A DNA stretch of 64,000 nt from Methanolobus zinderi (GCF_013388255.1 NZ_CP058215.1:2409332-2473331); one strand, 5' to 3'. Numbered from the stretch's first letter, positions 6,978 to 16,469 are shown. Notes: generated by a model not told the origin, from the sequence alone. Made by a program: numbers and translations.

Positions 6978-9671
6978 TCATTTAATACCCTTTGTTACAG
7001 CCTTGATCAGCTCGATCACAAGCATTGTGGAGAATGCAATTCCGATCGGCAGTATCCATTGCTGTGCTGTCAGGGGCACCAGCTCGAAAATATTGCTGAG
7101 GAACGGAATATACATTGCAGACAGCGTCAGCAGGAAGCTCACCGTTACACCTACCAGCATGATCTTATTTGTAAGAAAGCCCCTGCTGAATATGGATTTG
7201 TCAAGAGACCTGAACGCAAAGGGTACGAACAATATCATGCTGACCACTGTTGCGAAGGTTACTGTCCTTGCAAACTGCGTATTCTCGGCAGGATCGTTTA
7301 ATACAAATACCAGCAGAGATGCCGAACCCATAACAAGAGCGTTGCTTATCATCAACACAAGGTTGCGTCTGTTGAGTATACTCTCATTCGGGTCCCTAGG
7401 GTCCCGGTCCATTATACCCTCTTCCGGAGGGTCCAGTCCCAGTCCTATGGACGGCATGATCTCACTGAACATATTGATGAACAGAATCTGCAAAGCCAGA
7501 AGCGGTATAAGTTCGTAACCAAGCAGGGTTATACCCAGGATAATCAGTATAACCTCGGTAAAGTTTCTTGAGATCAGATAGGTGGTGAACTTCTCGATGT
7601 TCTCGTAGATAGCCCTGCCTCTTCTTACAGCCTCCACGATTGTGGCGAAATTGTCATCCTGAAGCACCATCACACTGGACTCCTTGGCAACATCAGTACC
7701 CTTAATACCCATTGCAATACCTATATCGGCCTTCTTCAGCGCAGGAGCATCGTTCACACCGTCACCAGTCATGGCAGCTATATGTCCCTGTTTCTGAAGT
7801 GCCCCGACAATCCTGAGTTTCTGCTCGGGCATGGTCCTGGCATATATATTGATGTGGTCCACCAGTGCTTCGAACTCCTCATCATCCAGTTCGTCCAGTT
7901 CCTGCCCCGTAATAGCACAGTCTTCGACAATACGCATGACCTTTTCCCGGTCTTTGACCTCCACATGCTCAGGCAACCCACATTTGGTCTTGTAGTCAAA
8001 AAGACCTATACTACCGGCTATGGCCTTTGCGGTCTCCTGATTGTCACCTGTTATCATAACCACCCTTACCCCGGCCTTATGACTCGTTGCCACAGCTTCC
8101 TTTACTTCTTCGCGGGGAGGGTCTATCATCGCCACAAGTCCCAGGAAGGTCATGTGTTCTTCTATGGTTGCTTCGGAGGAGGTGTCCGGATCTTCCCTGT
8201 AGGCAACCGCCAGCACTCTGTAGGCAGAACTTGCAAACTCCAGGTTCTTATCCATTATCTGCCTGCGCATCTCATCGTCCAGAGAGACGATATCACCATC
8301 GATCTCGATGTCATCGCAGACTTCAATAACACTCTCTGGAGCACCTTTTGTGAACGAGACGGTTTCTCCTTCGTTCTCGTGTACTGTGGTCATCAACTTT
8401 CTTTCGGATGTGAACACGATTTCCTCGACCCTTGGGTAATCATCCTCAAGGTCGTCCTTCCAGAGGTCAGCCTTTGCAGCCACAACGGTGAGTGCTATCT
8501 CGGTAGGATCTCCCACAACGTCCCATTTGTCATCCCTCTTTTCCAGGGATGAGTTATTGCACAGTGCTATGGCCTTGAGCAATTTCAATGCAGTGGGATC
8601 TTGCTTTATTTCCCTATTCTTTTCATTCTCAAGGAACTCACCCTTTGGAGTATACCCGGAACCTGTGACCTCGATTATTTCCTCGTTGACCAGTATCCGT
8701 CCCACTGTCATCTCATTACGGGTCAGCGTCCCGGTCTTATCCGTACAGATGACATCCGTGGAACCAAGCGTCTCCACTCCCAGCATCTTCCGGATGATAG
8801 CGTTATGTTGTGCCAGGCGTCGCATACCAAAGGCAAGGGTCATTGTCATGGTCAGAGGCAGGCCTTCGGGTACTGCTCCCACTGCAAGTGCAATGGCTAT
8901 CAGCAGCATCTCTTCAAGAGGCGCACCCTGGAGAACCCCGATGGCAAGTGCCAGAAGAGAGGCCACAAGTGCAAGACCGGCAAGGGTGCGAGACAACTTT
9001 GCTATCCTTTTCTGAAGGGGAGTCTCCTCTTCCTTCATCTGGATAAGACCTGCGATCTGACCAAGTTTTGTTTCCATACCGGTGTCAGTCACAACGCCCC
9101 TGCACTTTCCGTGAACTATCTGGGTACCGGCAAATATCTTATCTGATATACCTTTACCCACCGGCTGACTCTCACCTGTCAGGGCGGCCTCATCAAGTCT
9201 CAAAGCAACGCTTTCAAAGACCACAGCATCAGCAGGAACCCTGTCCCCGCTCTCCAGCATGAGTATATCACCCGGAACGACCTCTCTGCTCTTCACTTTG
9301 CGAGGTTTGCCTTCCCTTACCACAGTGGTCTCAGGCTGGACTATCCTCTGAAGAGACTCCATGGCTTTCTCAGCACGATACTCCTGGAAGAAACCGAGTA
9401 TCACAACAATAGAAACGATTACCATTATGACCCAGAAGTTGATTATCTCATCAACCAGAAGAGAGAGAAATGCAGCCGCAATGAGTACCCAGATTATGAA
9501 GTTCTTGAACTGTCTTACAAGAATATCCCTTGCGGTGGTCTTTTTTGCCTCTTTGAGCTGGTTCATTCCGTATTTATCAAGACGTTCCCGTACCTGTTCT
9601 TCATTAAGTCCTTTTTCAGAACTGTCTACTTCTGTAAATACTTCATCAAGCTGATTTGAACCTTCGACCAC
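6978..9671 (-). CDS. P-type (P2/Ca2+-type) cation-transporting ATPase
   Basis: An 897-residue P-type ATPase of normal length. Features in order: N-terminal cation-ATPase domain; two membrane spans at about 55-98; actuator TGES at 165-168; VPEGLP at 267-272 in the fourth span, typical of Ca2+ pumps; phosphorylated Asp D311 in DKTGTLT; nucleotide domain; TGDGVNDAPALKKADIGIAMG hinge; and six C-terminal spans. In span 6 the usual NLVTD of Ca2+ pumps is replaced by NMFSE, so the ion specificity is uncertain (Ca2+ most likely, Mn2+ or monovalent possible). It starts at GTG 9671 with GGAGGT upstream. The gene ends in a strong hairpin. Confidence 0.9.
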   Translation of the reverse strand: MVEGSNQLDEVFTEVDSSEKGLNEEQVRERLDKYGMNQLKEAKKTTARDILVRQFKNFIIWVLIAAAFLSLLVDEIINFWVIMVIVSIVVILGFFQEYRAEKAMESLQRIVQPETTVVREGKPRKVKSREVVPGDILMLESGDRVPADAVVFESVALRLDEAALTGESQPVGKGISDKIFAGTQIVHGKCRGVVTDTGMETKLGQIAGLIQMKEEETPLQKRIAKLSRTLAGLALVASLLALAIGVLQGAPLEEMLLIAIALAVGAVPEGLPLTMTMTLAFGMRRLAQHNAIIRKMLGVETLGSTDVICTDKTGTLTRNEMTVGRILVNEEIIEVTGSGYTPKGEFLENEKNREIKQDPTALKLLKAIALCNNSSLEKRDDKWDVVGDPTEIALTVVAAKADLWKDDLEDDYPRVEEIVFTSERKLMTTVHENEGETVSFTKGAPESVIEVCDDIEIDGDIVSLDDEMRRQIMDKNLEFASSAYRVLAVAYREDPDTSSEATIEEHMTFLGLVAMIDPPREEVKEAVATSHKAGVRVVMITGDNQETAKAIAGSIGLFDYKTKCGLPEHVEVKDREKVMRIVEDCAITGQELDELDDEEFEALVDHINIYARTMPEQKLRIVGALQKQGHIAAMTGDGVNDAPALKKADIGIAMGIKGTDVAKESSVMVLQDDNFATIVEAVRRGRAIYENIEKFTTYLISRNFTEVILIILGITLLGYELIPLLALQILFINMFSEIMPSIGLGLDPPEEGIMDRDPRDPNESILNRRNLVLMISNALVMGSASLLVFVLNDPAENTQFARTVTFATVVSMILFVPFAFRSLDKSIFSRGFLTNKIMLVGVTVSFLLTLSAMYIPFLSNIFELVPLTAQQWILPIGIAFSTMLVIELIKAVTKGIK

Positions 9672-9724
9672 CCGGGCTACCTCCCATTAAGCTATACAAG
9701 CTCTTACGTAATAAACTATATCTG

Positions 9725-10660
9725 TCACCCTTTACGTAAACTTTTGATATTTGCGGCAAAGCTGCCGGAGATATAGTTTTCATTTATTCTGCAGACATAA
9801 GAAGCAAATCCCATGCCTCTTTCGATGACCCTGTCCCACACGGATTCGGACATTCTTTGAGCTTTTGAGGGCGAAATATTTTCACATAGAAACTGGTAGA
9901 CAATACCAGCATTGAAGTTGTCACCGGCACCGACGGTACTTGCCGTTTCAATTTCAGGAGTACTGTAATACTTTGATAGCTCCGGTGTGCGCAGACATAC
10001 TCCATCCTTTCCCATGGTGTATATGAGACACATACAACCACTGTCCCGTACATAATCATAGGCATCATCGGCATTAACGAGTCCCTCCAAACTAATCATG
10101 TCCTCATGGGATGCCCTCACGATATCTGCATAAGCGATATTTTCCTGTACCATTTCTGCAGTATCTTCAGATGACATGCCATGAGATGGCCTGATATTGG
10201 GATCATATATTATGGAAGCACCTTTACTTTTTGCTTCATCAAGCAGGGTTTTTAGTTCGGGTCTGATCTCCCTGGAAACCGCGAGTATAGAACTGAACAT
10301 GATGATATCCTCCGAAGAGAGATCACTTATCGTTTTCAGGCTTCTTGAAACGGGAAAGTCCTCATAGAAGCTGTATCTGGCATCATTCTCTACATTGAGA
10401 AAAGCAAGTGCCAGGGGAGATTTTCTGCCATTATAGATAGATATCAGTTCAGTGGAAACACTATTGTCTTTCAGGAACTGGCAGATAAGATGTCCTATAT
10501 CGTCATCTGCAAACTCTGTTAAGAGGAATACTTCTGCCCCTGCTCTTCCCAGGGATACTGTGCTGTTGAGCATGGACCCGCCAGGACAGGCAGAGCGTAC
10601 GCTTCCGGCCTCAAAAAGGATGTCCAGGAATGTCTCACTTATAGCAAAAACCCGGGATAT
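9725..10660 (-). CDS. PfkB-family sugar/nucleoside kinase, apparent ATA start
   Basis: A ribokinase-like kinase. The first conventional start (10573) would delete the family N-terminus. In frame upstream the DNA encodes SRVFAISETFLDILFEAG and a PGGSMLN motif, exactly the PfkB beginning, back to an ATA codon at 10660-10658. GAGGTGA sits just upstream of that ATA, and a TAA follows further upstream with no ATG, GTG or TTG between. From ATA the protein has 311 residues. The C-terminal signature STVGAGDNFNAGIVYQ supplies the anion hole and catalytic Asp. The usual GE in motif 1 is SE here. Substrate unknown. It follows the PAS gene by about 24 bases. Confidence 0.78.
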   Translation of the reverse strand: MSRVFAISETFLDILFEAGSVRSACPGGSMLNSTVSLGRAGAEVFLLTEFADDDIGHLICQFLKDNSVSTELISIYNGRKSPLALAFLNVENDARYSFYEDFPVSRSLKTISDLSSEDIIMFSSILAVSREIRPELKTLLDEAKSKGASIIYDPNIRPSHGMSSEDTAEMVQENIAYADIVRASHEDMISLEGLVNADDAYDYVRDSGCMCLIYTMGKDGVCLRTPELSKYYSTPEIETASTVGAGDNFNAGIVYQFLCENISPSKAQRMSESVWDRVIERGMGFASYVCRINENYISGSFAANIKSLRKG

Positions 10661-10684
10661 GCTCTCACCTCGAACAGCGGCTGG

Positions 10685-11149
10685 TTACTGTTCCTTGATC
10701 TCTTTCAACGTACCTGTATAATAGACCGGTCTTCCCTCATCATTTCTAAAAATGCAGGTATTCTCCTGTACCCATTTAACCTGACCATCACCGGTCCTGA
10801 TCCGGTACGTCTGGACGAAATCATAGGCTCCTTCCCTGGCGTTCTCCTGTAGTTCAAGCAGAGCCCCTGCAGCATCTTCCGGATCGATCATATCACCATA
10901 TGCAAGTTTTCCGGAATGGAAATCCTCTGCACGGTATCCGAATTCAGAGATATTGTCCGAAATGAACTCTACCATTCCTCCCTCCCTGGCCTCACGAACA
11001 AAAGCAACCACAGGCATGTGGTTGACTAGCTTCTCAAGAGCCCTCACATACATTTCAGAGCCACGTATAGTATCCACAGGCTTTACTTTTTCGTCATAAT
11101 TGTCTTCAAGGGATATCTGCTCCTCAAATTCTACCTCGTGCCTTGCCAT
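10685..11149 (-). CDS. Single-PAS-domain protein
   Basis: A 154-residue protein with one PAS fold over about residues 35-150 (MPVVAFVREAREGGMVEFISDNISEFGYRAEDF, ending in the PAC segment TYRIRTGDGQVKWVQENTCIFRNDEGRPVYYTGTL). No output domain is attached, so it probably senses a small molecule, redox state or light, or mediates protein contacts, for the linked antiporter, ATPase or kinase genes; this is an inference. ATG 11149 has a GGGG-type ribosome-binding site; an ATG at 11182 is in frame but poorly placed. Confidence 0.8.
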   Translation of the reverse strand: MARHEVEFEEQISLEDNYDEKVKPVDTIRGSEMYVRALEKLVNHMPVVAFVREAREGGMVEFISDNISEFGYRAEDFHSGKLAYGDMIDPEDAAGALLELQENAREGAYDFVQTYRIRTGDGQVKWVQENTCIFRNDEGRPVYYTGTLKEIKEQ

Positions 11150-11212
11150 ACATCCGTCCCCCAATGGTTGGTAATATTGCACTATTTATTTTTCATGCTA
11201 TAGCTTAAGTAA

Positions 11213-12412
11213 TTACTGACCTGTATCCGCAGATACTGGCTCCTGCATGGAAGACATGATACTTTCCTTGTAACGGATGGCCCTTTCAAGCATGAAAGGA
11301 GACAATATGATCGATACTATCACCATGAGTACAATTGCCGAGAAAATTTCTTCCCGGATAACCCCGAGTTGCCTTCCAATACTGATGATTACAAGTTCCA
11401 CACCTGCCCTTGGCATCATACCCACACCGAATATCAGACTGTCCACATTATCGAAACCTATCAGTTTTGTGCCCACAAAACCACCTATAAGCTTAGCAAG
11501 TAAAGCCATGACAACTACAGAGATAGCGAAAAGAACAGATGTGGCGTTTATAGCCATCTCGACTGAAAAACCGATAAAAGCAAAGAACAGGGGTGTGAAC
11601 AGGCCGTAAGCCAGACCGTTGACCTCTTTCTGTATGACATCTATCTTTGCAAAGGGCAGGTCAGAAAGTATAACGCCTCCCAGAAAAGCCCCGATAGCCG
11701 GATGAAGTCCGAACACCTGGGACAGGTAGGCGCAGAAAAGAGCCACGATGATAACAAAGGAGAACAGGGATTCCCTTGTATGCATCTTCTGGATATAACC
11801 GAAAGCAAACGGCAGTATTTTTAATCCAAGTAACAGCATGATTATTATGAAAACTATGATCCTGAATGAAATACCCATAACAGAAGTTCCCGGAAGTAGC
11901 TGATTTGAGTTTGCCAGCGAAACTACGATGGAGAGAAGAAATATACCGATTATGTCATCGAATATGGTGGATGTAAGCATCAGTGAACCGGCTTTGCTGG
12001 AAAGGTAATCAGAATCTATAAGGGTTCTTATGACCACACTTATACTGGTCGGACTGAAGGCCACGGCCATGAAAAGACTTTCGATATATCCAAAACCAAA
12101 GATCCTTCCGATCAGGAATCCAAAGGAAAAAGATACGAATATCTGAAACACCGTTGGGATCAGGGCTTTTATAGAAGTATCTTCAAGATCCTTTAGATGT
12201 ACTTCCCTGTATCCGGCGGTAAAAAGCAGGAAAATAGCCCCAAGCTCTGCAAAAAAACCAAAGACCTCCGTGTTTGTGGGCCTCAGTAAAAAGGCAAATA
12301 TAAAACCAGCAGAAATTTCTCCTACAATTGAAAGAAGGCCCAGTCTTTCTGTGGCCTCACCGAGTAACCTTGCAAACAGAAGTATCAGCAATATCTGAAA
12401 AAGGACTTCCAT
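11213..12412 (-). CDS. CPA2-family cation:proton antiporter
   Basis: A 399-residue membrane protein with about twelve hydrophobic spans, of the monovalent cation:proton antiporter-2 family (NapA/KefB membrane domain). Landmarks: ERLGLLSIVGEISAGF near the start, FSPTSISVVIRTL with conserved small residues, FDDIIGIFLLS with the paired acidic residues of the ion-binding site (an Asp-Asp pair, usual in electrogenic Na+/H+ members), and GAFLGGVILSDLPF. There is no C-terminal TrkA-N domain. Its start is three bases after the stop of a CBS-domain gene, so the CBS protein may be its regulatory partner. Confidence 0.88.
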   Translation of the reverse strand: MEVLFQILLILLFARLLGEATERLGLLSIVGEISAGFIFAFLLRPTNTEVFGFFAELGAIFLLFTAGYREVHLKDLEDTSIKALIPTVFQIFVSFSFGFLIGRIFGFGYIESLFMAVAFSPTSISVVIRTLIDSDYLSSKAGSLMLTSTIFDDIIGIFLLSIVVSLANSNQLLPGTSVMGISFRIIVFIIIMLLLGLKILPFAFGYIQKMHTRESLFSFVIIVALFCAYLSQVFGLHPAIGAFLGGVILSDLPFAKIDVIQKEVNGLAYGLFTPLFFAFIGFSVEMAINATSVLFAISVVVMALLAKLIGGFVGTKLIGFDNVDSLIFGVGMMPRAGVELVIISIGRQLGVIREEIFSAIVLMVIVSIILSPFMLERAIRYKESIMSSMQEPVSADTGQ

Positions 12413-12415
12413 TCA

Positions 12416-12904
12416 TCAGTTGCTCCGTAAGCTGCATATCTTTTTTATCAGATCCAACCTGGAGACCACTCCCAGGAGCTTGTTGCCGTTGACAACACAT
12501 ATGCGTTCAAGATGGTGTTTCATCATAAGATCTGCAACATCACACAAATCCGTTTTGTGATCGACAGTTAGCGGGTGATCTACCATCATTTTTTCAGCAG
12601 TCTCACTTAAAGATCTTACAGCCATAAGATGAGTGTGGTTGTTTCGGGGGATCCTCTCAAAAAAGAGAAATTCAAGTACATTACCCGGATCTATGGTTCC
12701 AACAAGGTTTCTTCTCTTATCGACAACCGGATAAATATGATATGAGTATTCCAGCATCACTTTGATGATACTTTCAATAGTGTCGTCCTCCCTGAAACTC
12801 ACAGGGTCCCTGGACATGATCTCACTTACGGATATGTTTTTACACTGATCGGAAAGCTTCGAGCTGTCCCGGGAGGAAATTCGTTCTTCAGCATCATCCT
12901 GCAT
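12416..12904 (-). CDS. CBS-domain pair protein
   Basis: A 162-residue protein with two tandem CBS repeats (about residues 25-85 and 95-160: EIMSRDPVSFREDDTIESIIKVMLE and KMMVDHPLTVDHKTDLCDVADLMMKHHLERICVV). CBS pairs bind adenine nucleotides and regulate transporters and enzymes. It has an AAGGTGA ribosome-binding site and ends three bases before the antiporter start, which points to adenylate-dependent control of that antiporter (inferred). Confidence 0.86.
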   Translation of the reverse strand: MQDDAEERISSRDSSKLSDQCKNISVSEIMSRDPVSFREDDTIESIIKVMLEYSYHIYPVVDKRRNLVGTIDPGNVLEFLFFERIPRNNHTHLMAVRSLSETAEKMMVDHPLTVDHKTDLCDVADLMMKHHLERICVVNGNKLLGVVSRLDLIKKICSLRSN

Positions 12905-13011
12905 TTAAATCACCTTTATCTGTTGATCAAATGTTTTCAAGAAAAATATCCGTGAATTGGCTAAAAAAGAAGAAAAAAGGTGTCTGTCCTCACGCAAATG
13001 CGCGGAGGATT

Positions 13012-13287
13012 TTATTTAATATAGAGTCCGCACTTGCAGGCACCACGGTTTTCAACATCTCTTGCCCTTGCGGCACACGGACAGATGATCTTCTTGTCCT
13101 TTTCCTTGTCACCGGTTCTTTTCTGACAGAAGCAGTACCATTCTCCGTATTGTTTCTTATTGTTGGCGATGCCCTTTACCGCTGTGGTGATCACATCCCA
13201 GTCAGTGTTGAGCTTGTACCCTGTTTGCTCTGCATTTTTCTTAGACCTTTCATAGAATTCAGATTCAAGTTCACCTTCGAATTTCAT
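13012..13287 (-). CDS. Ferredoxin:thioredoxin reductase catalytic-subunit-like protein
   Basis: A 91-residue protein with the FTR catalytic-chain cysteine plan: CxC (C52, C54), then CPC (C69-C71), then CxC (C84, C86) followed by GLY. These hold a [4Fe-4S] cluster next to a redox-active disulfide, letting one-electron ferredoxin reduce thioredoxin disulfides. The first pair is CFC, not CPC, and the last CKC, not CHC, and spacings follow the archaeal form. No variable subunit is encoded here. Start ATG 13287 is preferred to GTG 13296. Its place between fprA and ion genes fits a thiol-redox or oxidative-stress role. Confidence 0.83.
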   Translation of the reverse strand: MKFEGELESEFYERSKKNAEQTGYKLNTDWDVITTAVKGIANNKKQYGEWYCFCQKRTGDKEKDKKIICPCAARARDVENRGACKCGLYIK

Positions 13288-13354
13288 TTTTACCACTTCT
13301 GTTTAACTAAACCACGTCTGTTTTATTTACACAAATTAAACTGTTCGCATGGAT

Positions 13355-14569
13355 TTAATATTTTGCCTCTTCCTTAGCTAATTCTGCGAGTTTCTGTCCG
13401 ACAGCCTTGCAGTCCTCAAGATCTTCCTCGAATGGACGGAATTTAACCTGAAGACTTTCCACAGGCATTTCAAATCTTGCGGATTCCAGCTCCTTTTCCA
13501 TACCCTTAACAGCTCCTCCTCCCCATCCGTAGGAACCGAACAGGAAGAACTTCTTGCCCTTTGGCCGGAGTCCCGTCATATATGTGAGAAAACCGGAGAT
13601 CGTATAGAACATCTTATTGTTCATTGTAGGCGATCCGATGGCAATAACGGGAGACTCCATGACCTCTTTCATGGTCATGCTCCAGTCATTCTTTCTAAGA
13701 TGGCGCAGCCTGACCTCCACACCTGCGGAACGTACACCCTCTACTATTTCCTTTGCCATCTTCTCGGTACTGCCCCACATGGTATCATACAGGACCAATA
13801 CCTTCTCCGAAGTTTCTCCCTTTGCCCATCGTCCATAAGCTTCTATAACCTTTGCCGGGTCTTTCCGCCATATGACTCCGTGGGCAGGTGCTATCATTAT
13901 ATCCGTACCGATACCCAGTTCACCCAGCTTGTCAACATACTTCAGGATCTGGGAGCTGAAAGGAAGCAGTATATTGGCATAGTAGATGGCAGCATCTTCC
14001 ATCACATCCTCTACCTCATCATCAAAACGCTTTGATGTGGCGATATGCTGACCGAAGGCATCATTGGAGAATAGGATCTTATCCTCCTTGACATATGTCT
14101 GCATACTGTCCGGCCAGTGAAGCATGGTGGCCTCAATGAACATCAATGTCCGCTTTCCAAGGCTCAGCTCATCTCCCGTGCCTACGACCTGCAGGTCCCA
14201 GTCATCAAATCCTTCTTCCTTATAATACTCATAAAGACCTGTTTTGCCCTTGGATGATGCAAATAATTTCGCATCAGGTGCAATCTCCATTATTCTGGAT
14301 ATGGAACTGGAATGATCCATTTCAACATGGTTCGAGATAACATAGTCGATCTTTGACGGATCAACTATCTGGCTTATGCGCTTTAGCATTTCTTCTGCAA
14401 AGGGCGCCTTTACCGTATCTATCAATGCGATCTTCTCGTCAATCACCAGGTATGCATTGTAGCTTCCACCCTTGGGAGTCTCATAACCATGGAAATCACG
14501 CAGGTTCCAGTCTACAACACCCACCCAGTAGATACCTTCGGCCACTTTCAATGGCTCATAATCGTCCAT
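13355..14569 (-). CDS. fprA: FprA-type flavodiiron protein (F420H2 oxidase)
   Basis: A 404-residue A-type flavoprotein. The N-terminal metallo-beta-lactamase-like domain has the full diiron ligand set: H81-x-E83-x-D85-H86, H151, D170 and H230. The C-terminal flavodoxin domain (about 257-400) has the FMN phosphate loop YDTMWGSTEKMA. In methanogens FprA oxidises F420H2 and reduces O2 to water. The rubrerythrin gene lies 13 bases upstream on the same strand, so the two form an oxygen and peroxide detoxification unit, with the FTR-like gene 67 bases downstream. Confidence 0.94.
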   Translation of the reverse strand: MDDYEPLKVAEGIYWVGVVDWNLRDFHGYETPKGGSYNAYLVIDEKIALIDTVKAPFAEEMLKRISQIVDPSKIDYVISNHVEMDHSSSISRIMEIAPDAKLFASSKGKTGLYEYYKEEGFDDWDLQVVGTGDELSLGKRTLMFIEATMLHWPDSMQTYVKEDKILFSNDAFGQHIATSKRFDDEVEDVMEDAAIYYANILLPFSSQILKYVDKLGELGIGTDIMIAPAHGVIWRKDPAKVIEAYGRWAKGETSEKVLVLYDTMWGSTEKMAKEIVEGVRSAGVEVRLRHLRKNDWSMTMKEVMESPVIAIGSPTMNNKMFYTISGFLTYMTGLRPKGKKFFLFGSYGWGGGAVKGMEKELESARFEMPVESLQVKFRPFEEDLEDCKAVGQKLAELAKEEAKY

Positions 14570-14582
14570 AGGAATCCCCTAC

Positions 14583-15071
14583 TCATGTCTGCATTCTGAA
14601 CTGGGTTGCGTAGTCAAGGAGCTCTTCAATTATCCTGTAATGGCTCCTCTCCACATCTTCCATGTTTTCGAAGAATTCTTTCTGTTCCTGATCGGTGGCT
14701 TTCTTTGCAAGCTCTTCGTAGAAGAATTCGCTCTTGTGTTCGAATCTGAGCGCGCCGAGCAACACTCCCACCTCTTCGAGTGTTTTATCTGAGAACTCCT
14801 CCCTGAAAGAAGCCTTGAAGTCAGGATACTCAAACTCAACAACAGGTGCTTTCTTGCTTTCCCTGTACTGCCTCAGGTATTCGGCATGTTTTTTCTCTTC
14901 GTCAGCAAGGAACTTGTACAGGCTCTTACCAGTCTCATGCTCCATACTTGAAGCCCTTTCGAGGTAGTACTCCCTTCCTTCTTCCTCCAGTTCAATTGCC
15001 ATGGCAATTGCTTCATCTATCGATTCCAGCCTGTCGAGTTTCTCTGCTATTTCATGTAGAACATCTTTCAT
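14583..15071 (-). CDS. Rubrerythrin-type ferritin-like diiron protein
   Basis: A 162-residue four-helix protein with two ExxH-type helices typical of rubrerythrin or the ferritin-like family (AIELEEEGREYYLERA with FLADEEKKHAEYL; RFEHKSEFFYEELAKKA with ENMEDVERSHYRII). It lacks a rubredoxin domain, so a separate electron donor would be needed for peroxide reduction. First gene of the rbr-fprA pair. Peroxidase activity is inferred from family and neighbourhood. Confidence 0.87.
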   Translation of the reverse strand: MKDVLHEIAEKLDRLESIDEAIAMAIELEEEGREYYLERASSMEHETGKSLYKFLADEEKKHAEYLRQYRESKKAPVVEFEYPDFKASFREEFSDKTLEEVGVLLGALRFEHKSEFFYEELAKKATDQEQKEFFENMEDVERSHYRIIEELLDYATQFRMQT

Positions 15072-15189
15072 ATTAATACCCCTGACAAATTATTATCATA
15101 ACTTAACTAGCAATACTGCGTGTTTGTCAGAATTAAGAACAAAACCCACTGTATTTGCCTATCTGACTAAGGCTTAATATATCTTACGA

Positions 15190-15247
15190 AGGTAGCCTCT
15201 GACAAGCGGGTTCACTGATGCTAGCAATATCAGAAATGGGGCTACCT
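15190..15247 (+). other. Structured intergenic element upstream of the inositol-phosphate synthase gene
   Basis: In the 282-base gap between rubrerythrin and ino1, AGGTAGCC (15190-15197) pairs with GGCTACCT (15240-15247). Inside it, CTGAT (15215-15219) pairs with ATCAG (15229-15233). The nested stems resemble a small RNA or 5'-leader structure. The rest of the gap holds an AT-rich promoter zone (around 15293-15310) and the gaggtaatgta ribosome-binding site of ino1. No ORF is supported. Confidence 0.35.
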
Positions 15248-15353
15248 ATACCTTTATTTAGAAACCTTTTTATCTAAAATCGAACATTAAAGAGTTTATA
15301 TTTAATTTGAATCCCAGAATTTTGAAAACTATTATTTTGGCAGAGGTAATGTA

Positions 15354-16457
15354 ATGGACAAGATCAGGATAGCAATTGCAGGTATTGGCAATTGTGCAAG
15401 TTCCCTAATTCAGGGTATCGAATATTATAAATCCAAGGATGAAAACGACGCAATAGGATTAATGCACTGGGATATTGGTGGTTACAAGCCCTTTGATATA
15501 GAAGTGGTCGCAGCCTTTGACATCGATAAGCGCAAGGTAGGAAAGGATGTTTCAGAGGCTATATATGAGCTGCCCAACTGTACTGCTGTTTTTTGCCCTG
15601 ATGTCCCGAAAGCGGATGTAAAGGTCAGAATGGGCTGTGTTCTTGATGGCTTTTCAGAGCACATGAATACTTATGATGAAAAAAGGACATTCTTATTATC
15701 AGACGAACCGGAAGCAACAAAGGAAGAGATCATAAAAGAGTTGCGTGACTCCGGTGCCGAGATACTTCTGAACTACCTCCCGGTAGGTTCCGAGGAAGCA
15801 ACCCGTTTCTATATGGACTGTGCACTGGAAGCAGGAGTCGCATGCATCAACAATATGCCGGTATTTATCGCAAGTGACCCCACATGGGCAAAAAGGTTCG
15901 AGGAAAAGGGCATACCCATCATAGGCGACGATATCAAAGCCCAGCTTGGTGCTACCATCACCCACAGAACCCTTGCAGATCTCTTTAACAAGCGCGGTGT
16001 CAGACTCGACAGGACATACCAGCTCAACACAGGCGGTAACACCGATTTCCTTAACATGCTCAACAGGAGCAGGCTGGCATCAAAGAAGGAGTCAAAGACA
16101 GAGGCCGTACAGTCGGTGGTCGCCCAGAGAATGGATGATGATGACATACACGTCGGACCAAGCGACTACGTACCCTGGCAGAACGACAACAAGGTATGTT
16201 TCCTGAGAATGGAAGGCAGGCTCTTCGGCGATGTACCCATGAACCTTGAGCTGCGTCTTTCAGTGGAGGATTCACCGAATTCCGCAGGTGTTGTCATTGA
16301 CGCCATCAGGTGCTGTAAACTTGCCTTAAACCGTGGCACAGGTGGTATCCTTTATTCACCTTCGTCTTATTTCATGAAGCACCCGCCAAAGCAGTTCACC
16401 GACGATGAAGCCCACAAGATGACACTTGAGTTCATATGTGGGGAACGTCCCAATTAA
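15354..16457 (+). CDS. ino1: Inositol-3-phosphate synthase
   Basis: A 367-residue myo-inositol-1-phosphate synthase of the short archaeal/actinobacterial class. It converts glucose-6-phosphate to inositol-3-phosphate using NAD+, feeding archaeal inositol lipids or solutes. The N-terminal NAD motif is GIGNCAS. The catalytic core includes [33 protein letters not shown] and [15 protein letters not shown] 15354 has GAGGT upstream and stands alone after a long intergenic region with its own promoter. The DUF429 gene follows after 12 bases and is probably co-transcribed. Confidence 0.94.
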   Translation: MDKIRIAIAGIGNCASSLIQGIEYYKSKDENDAIGLMHWDIGGYKPFDIEVVAAFDIDKRKVGKDVSEAIYELPNCTAVFCPDVPKADVKVRMGCVLDGFSEHMNTYDEKRTFLLSDEPEATKEEIIKELRDSGAEILLNYLPVGSEEATRFYMDCALEAGVACINNMPVFIASDPTWAKRFEEKGIPIIGDDIKAQLGATITHRTLADLFNKRGVRLDRTYQLNTGGNTDFLNMLNRSRLASKKESKTEAVQSVVAQRMDDDDIHVGPSDYVPWQNDNKVCFLRMEGRLFGDVPMNLELRLSVEDSPNSAGVVIDAIRCCKLALNRGTGGILYSPSSYFMKHPPKQFTDDEAHKMTLEFICGERPN

Positions 16458-16469
16458 AGCAGATCGATC

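Noticed and set aside
7782-8552. Long open frame (256 codons) opposite the P-type ATPase
   Set aside because: It is antisense to conserved catalytic motifs of the ATPase, has no recognisable domain and no ribosome-binding site.
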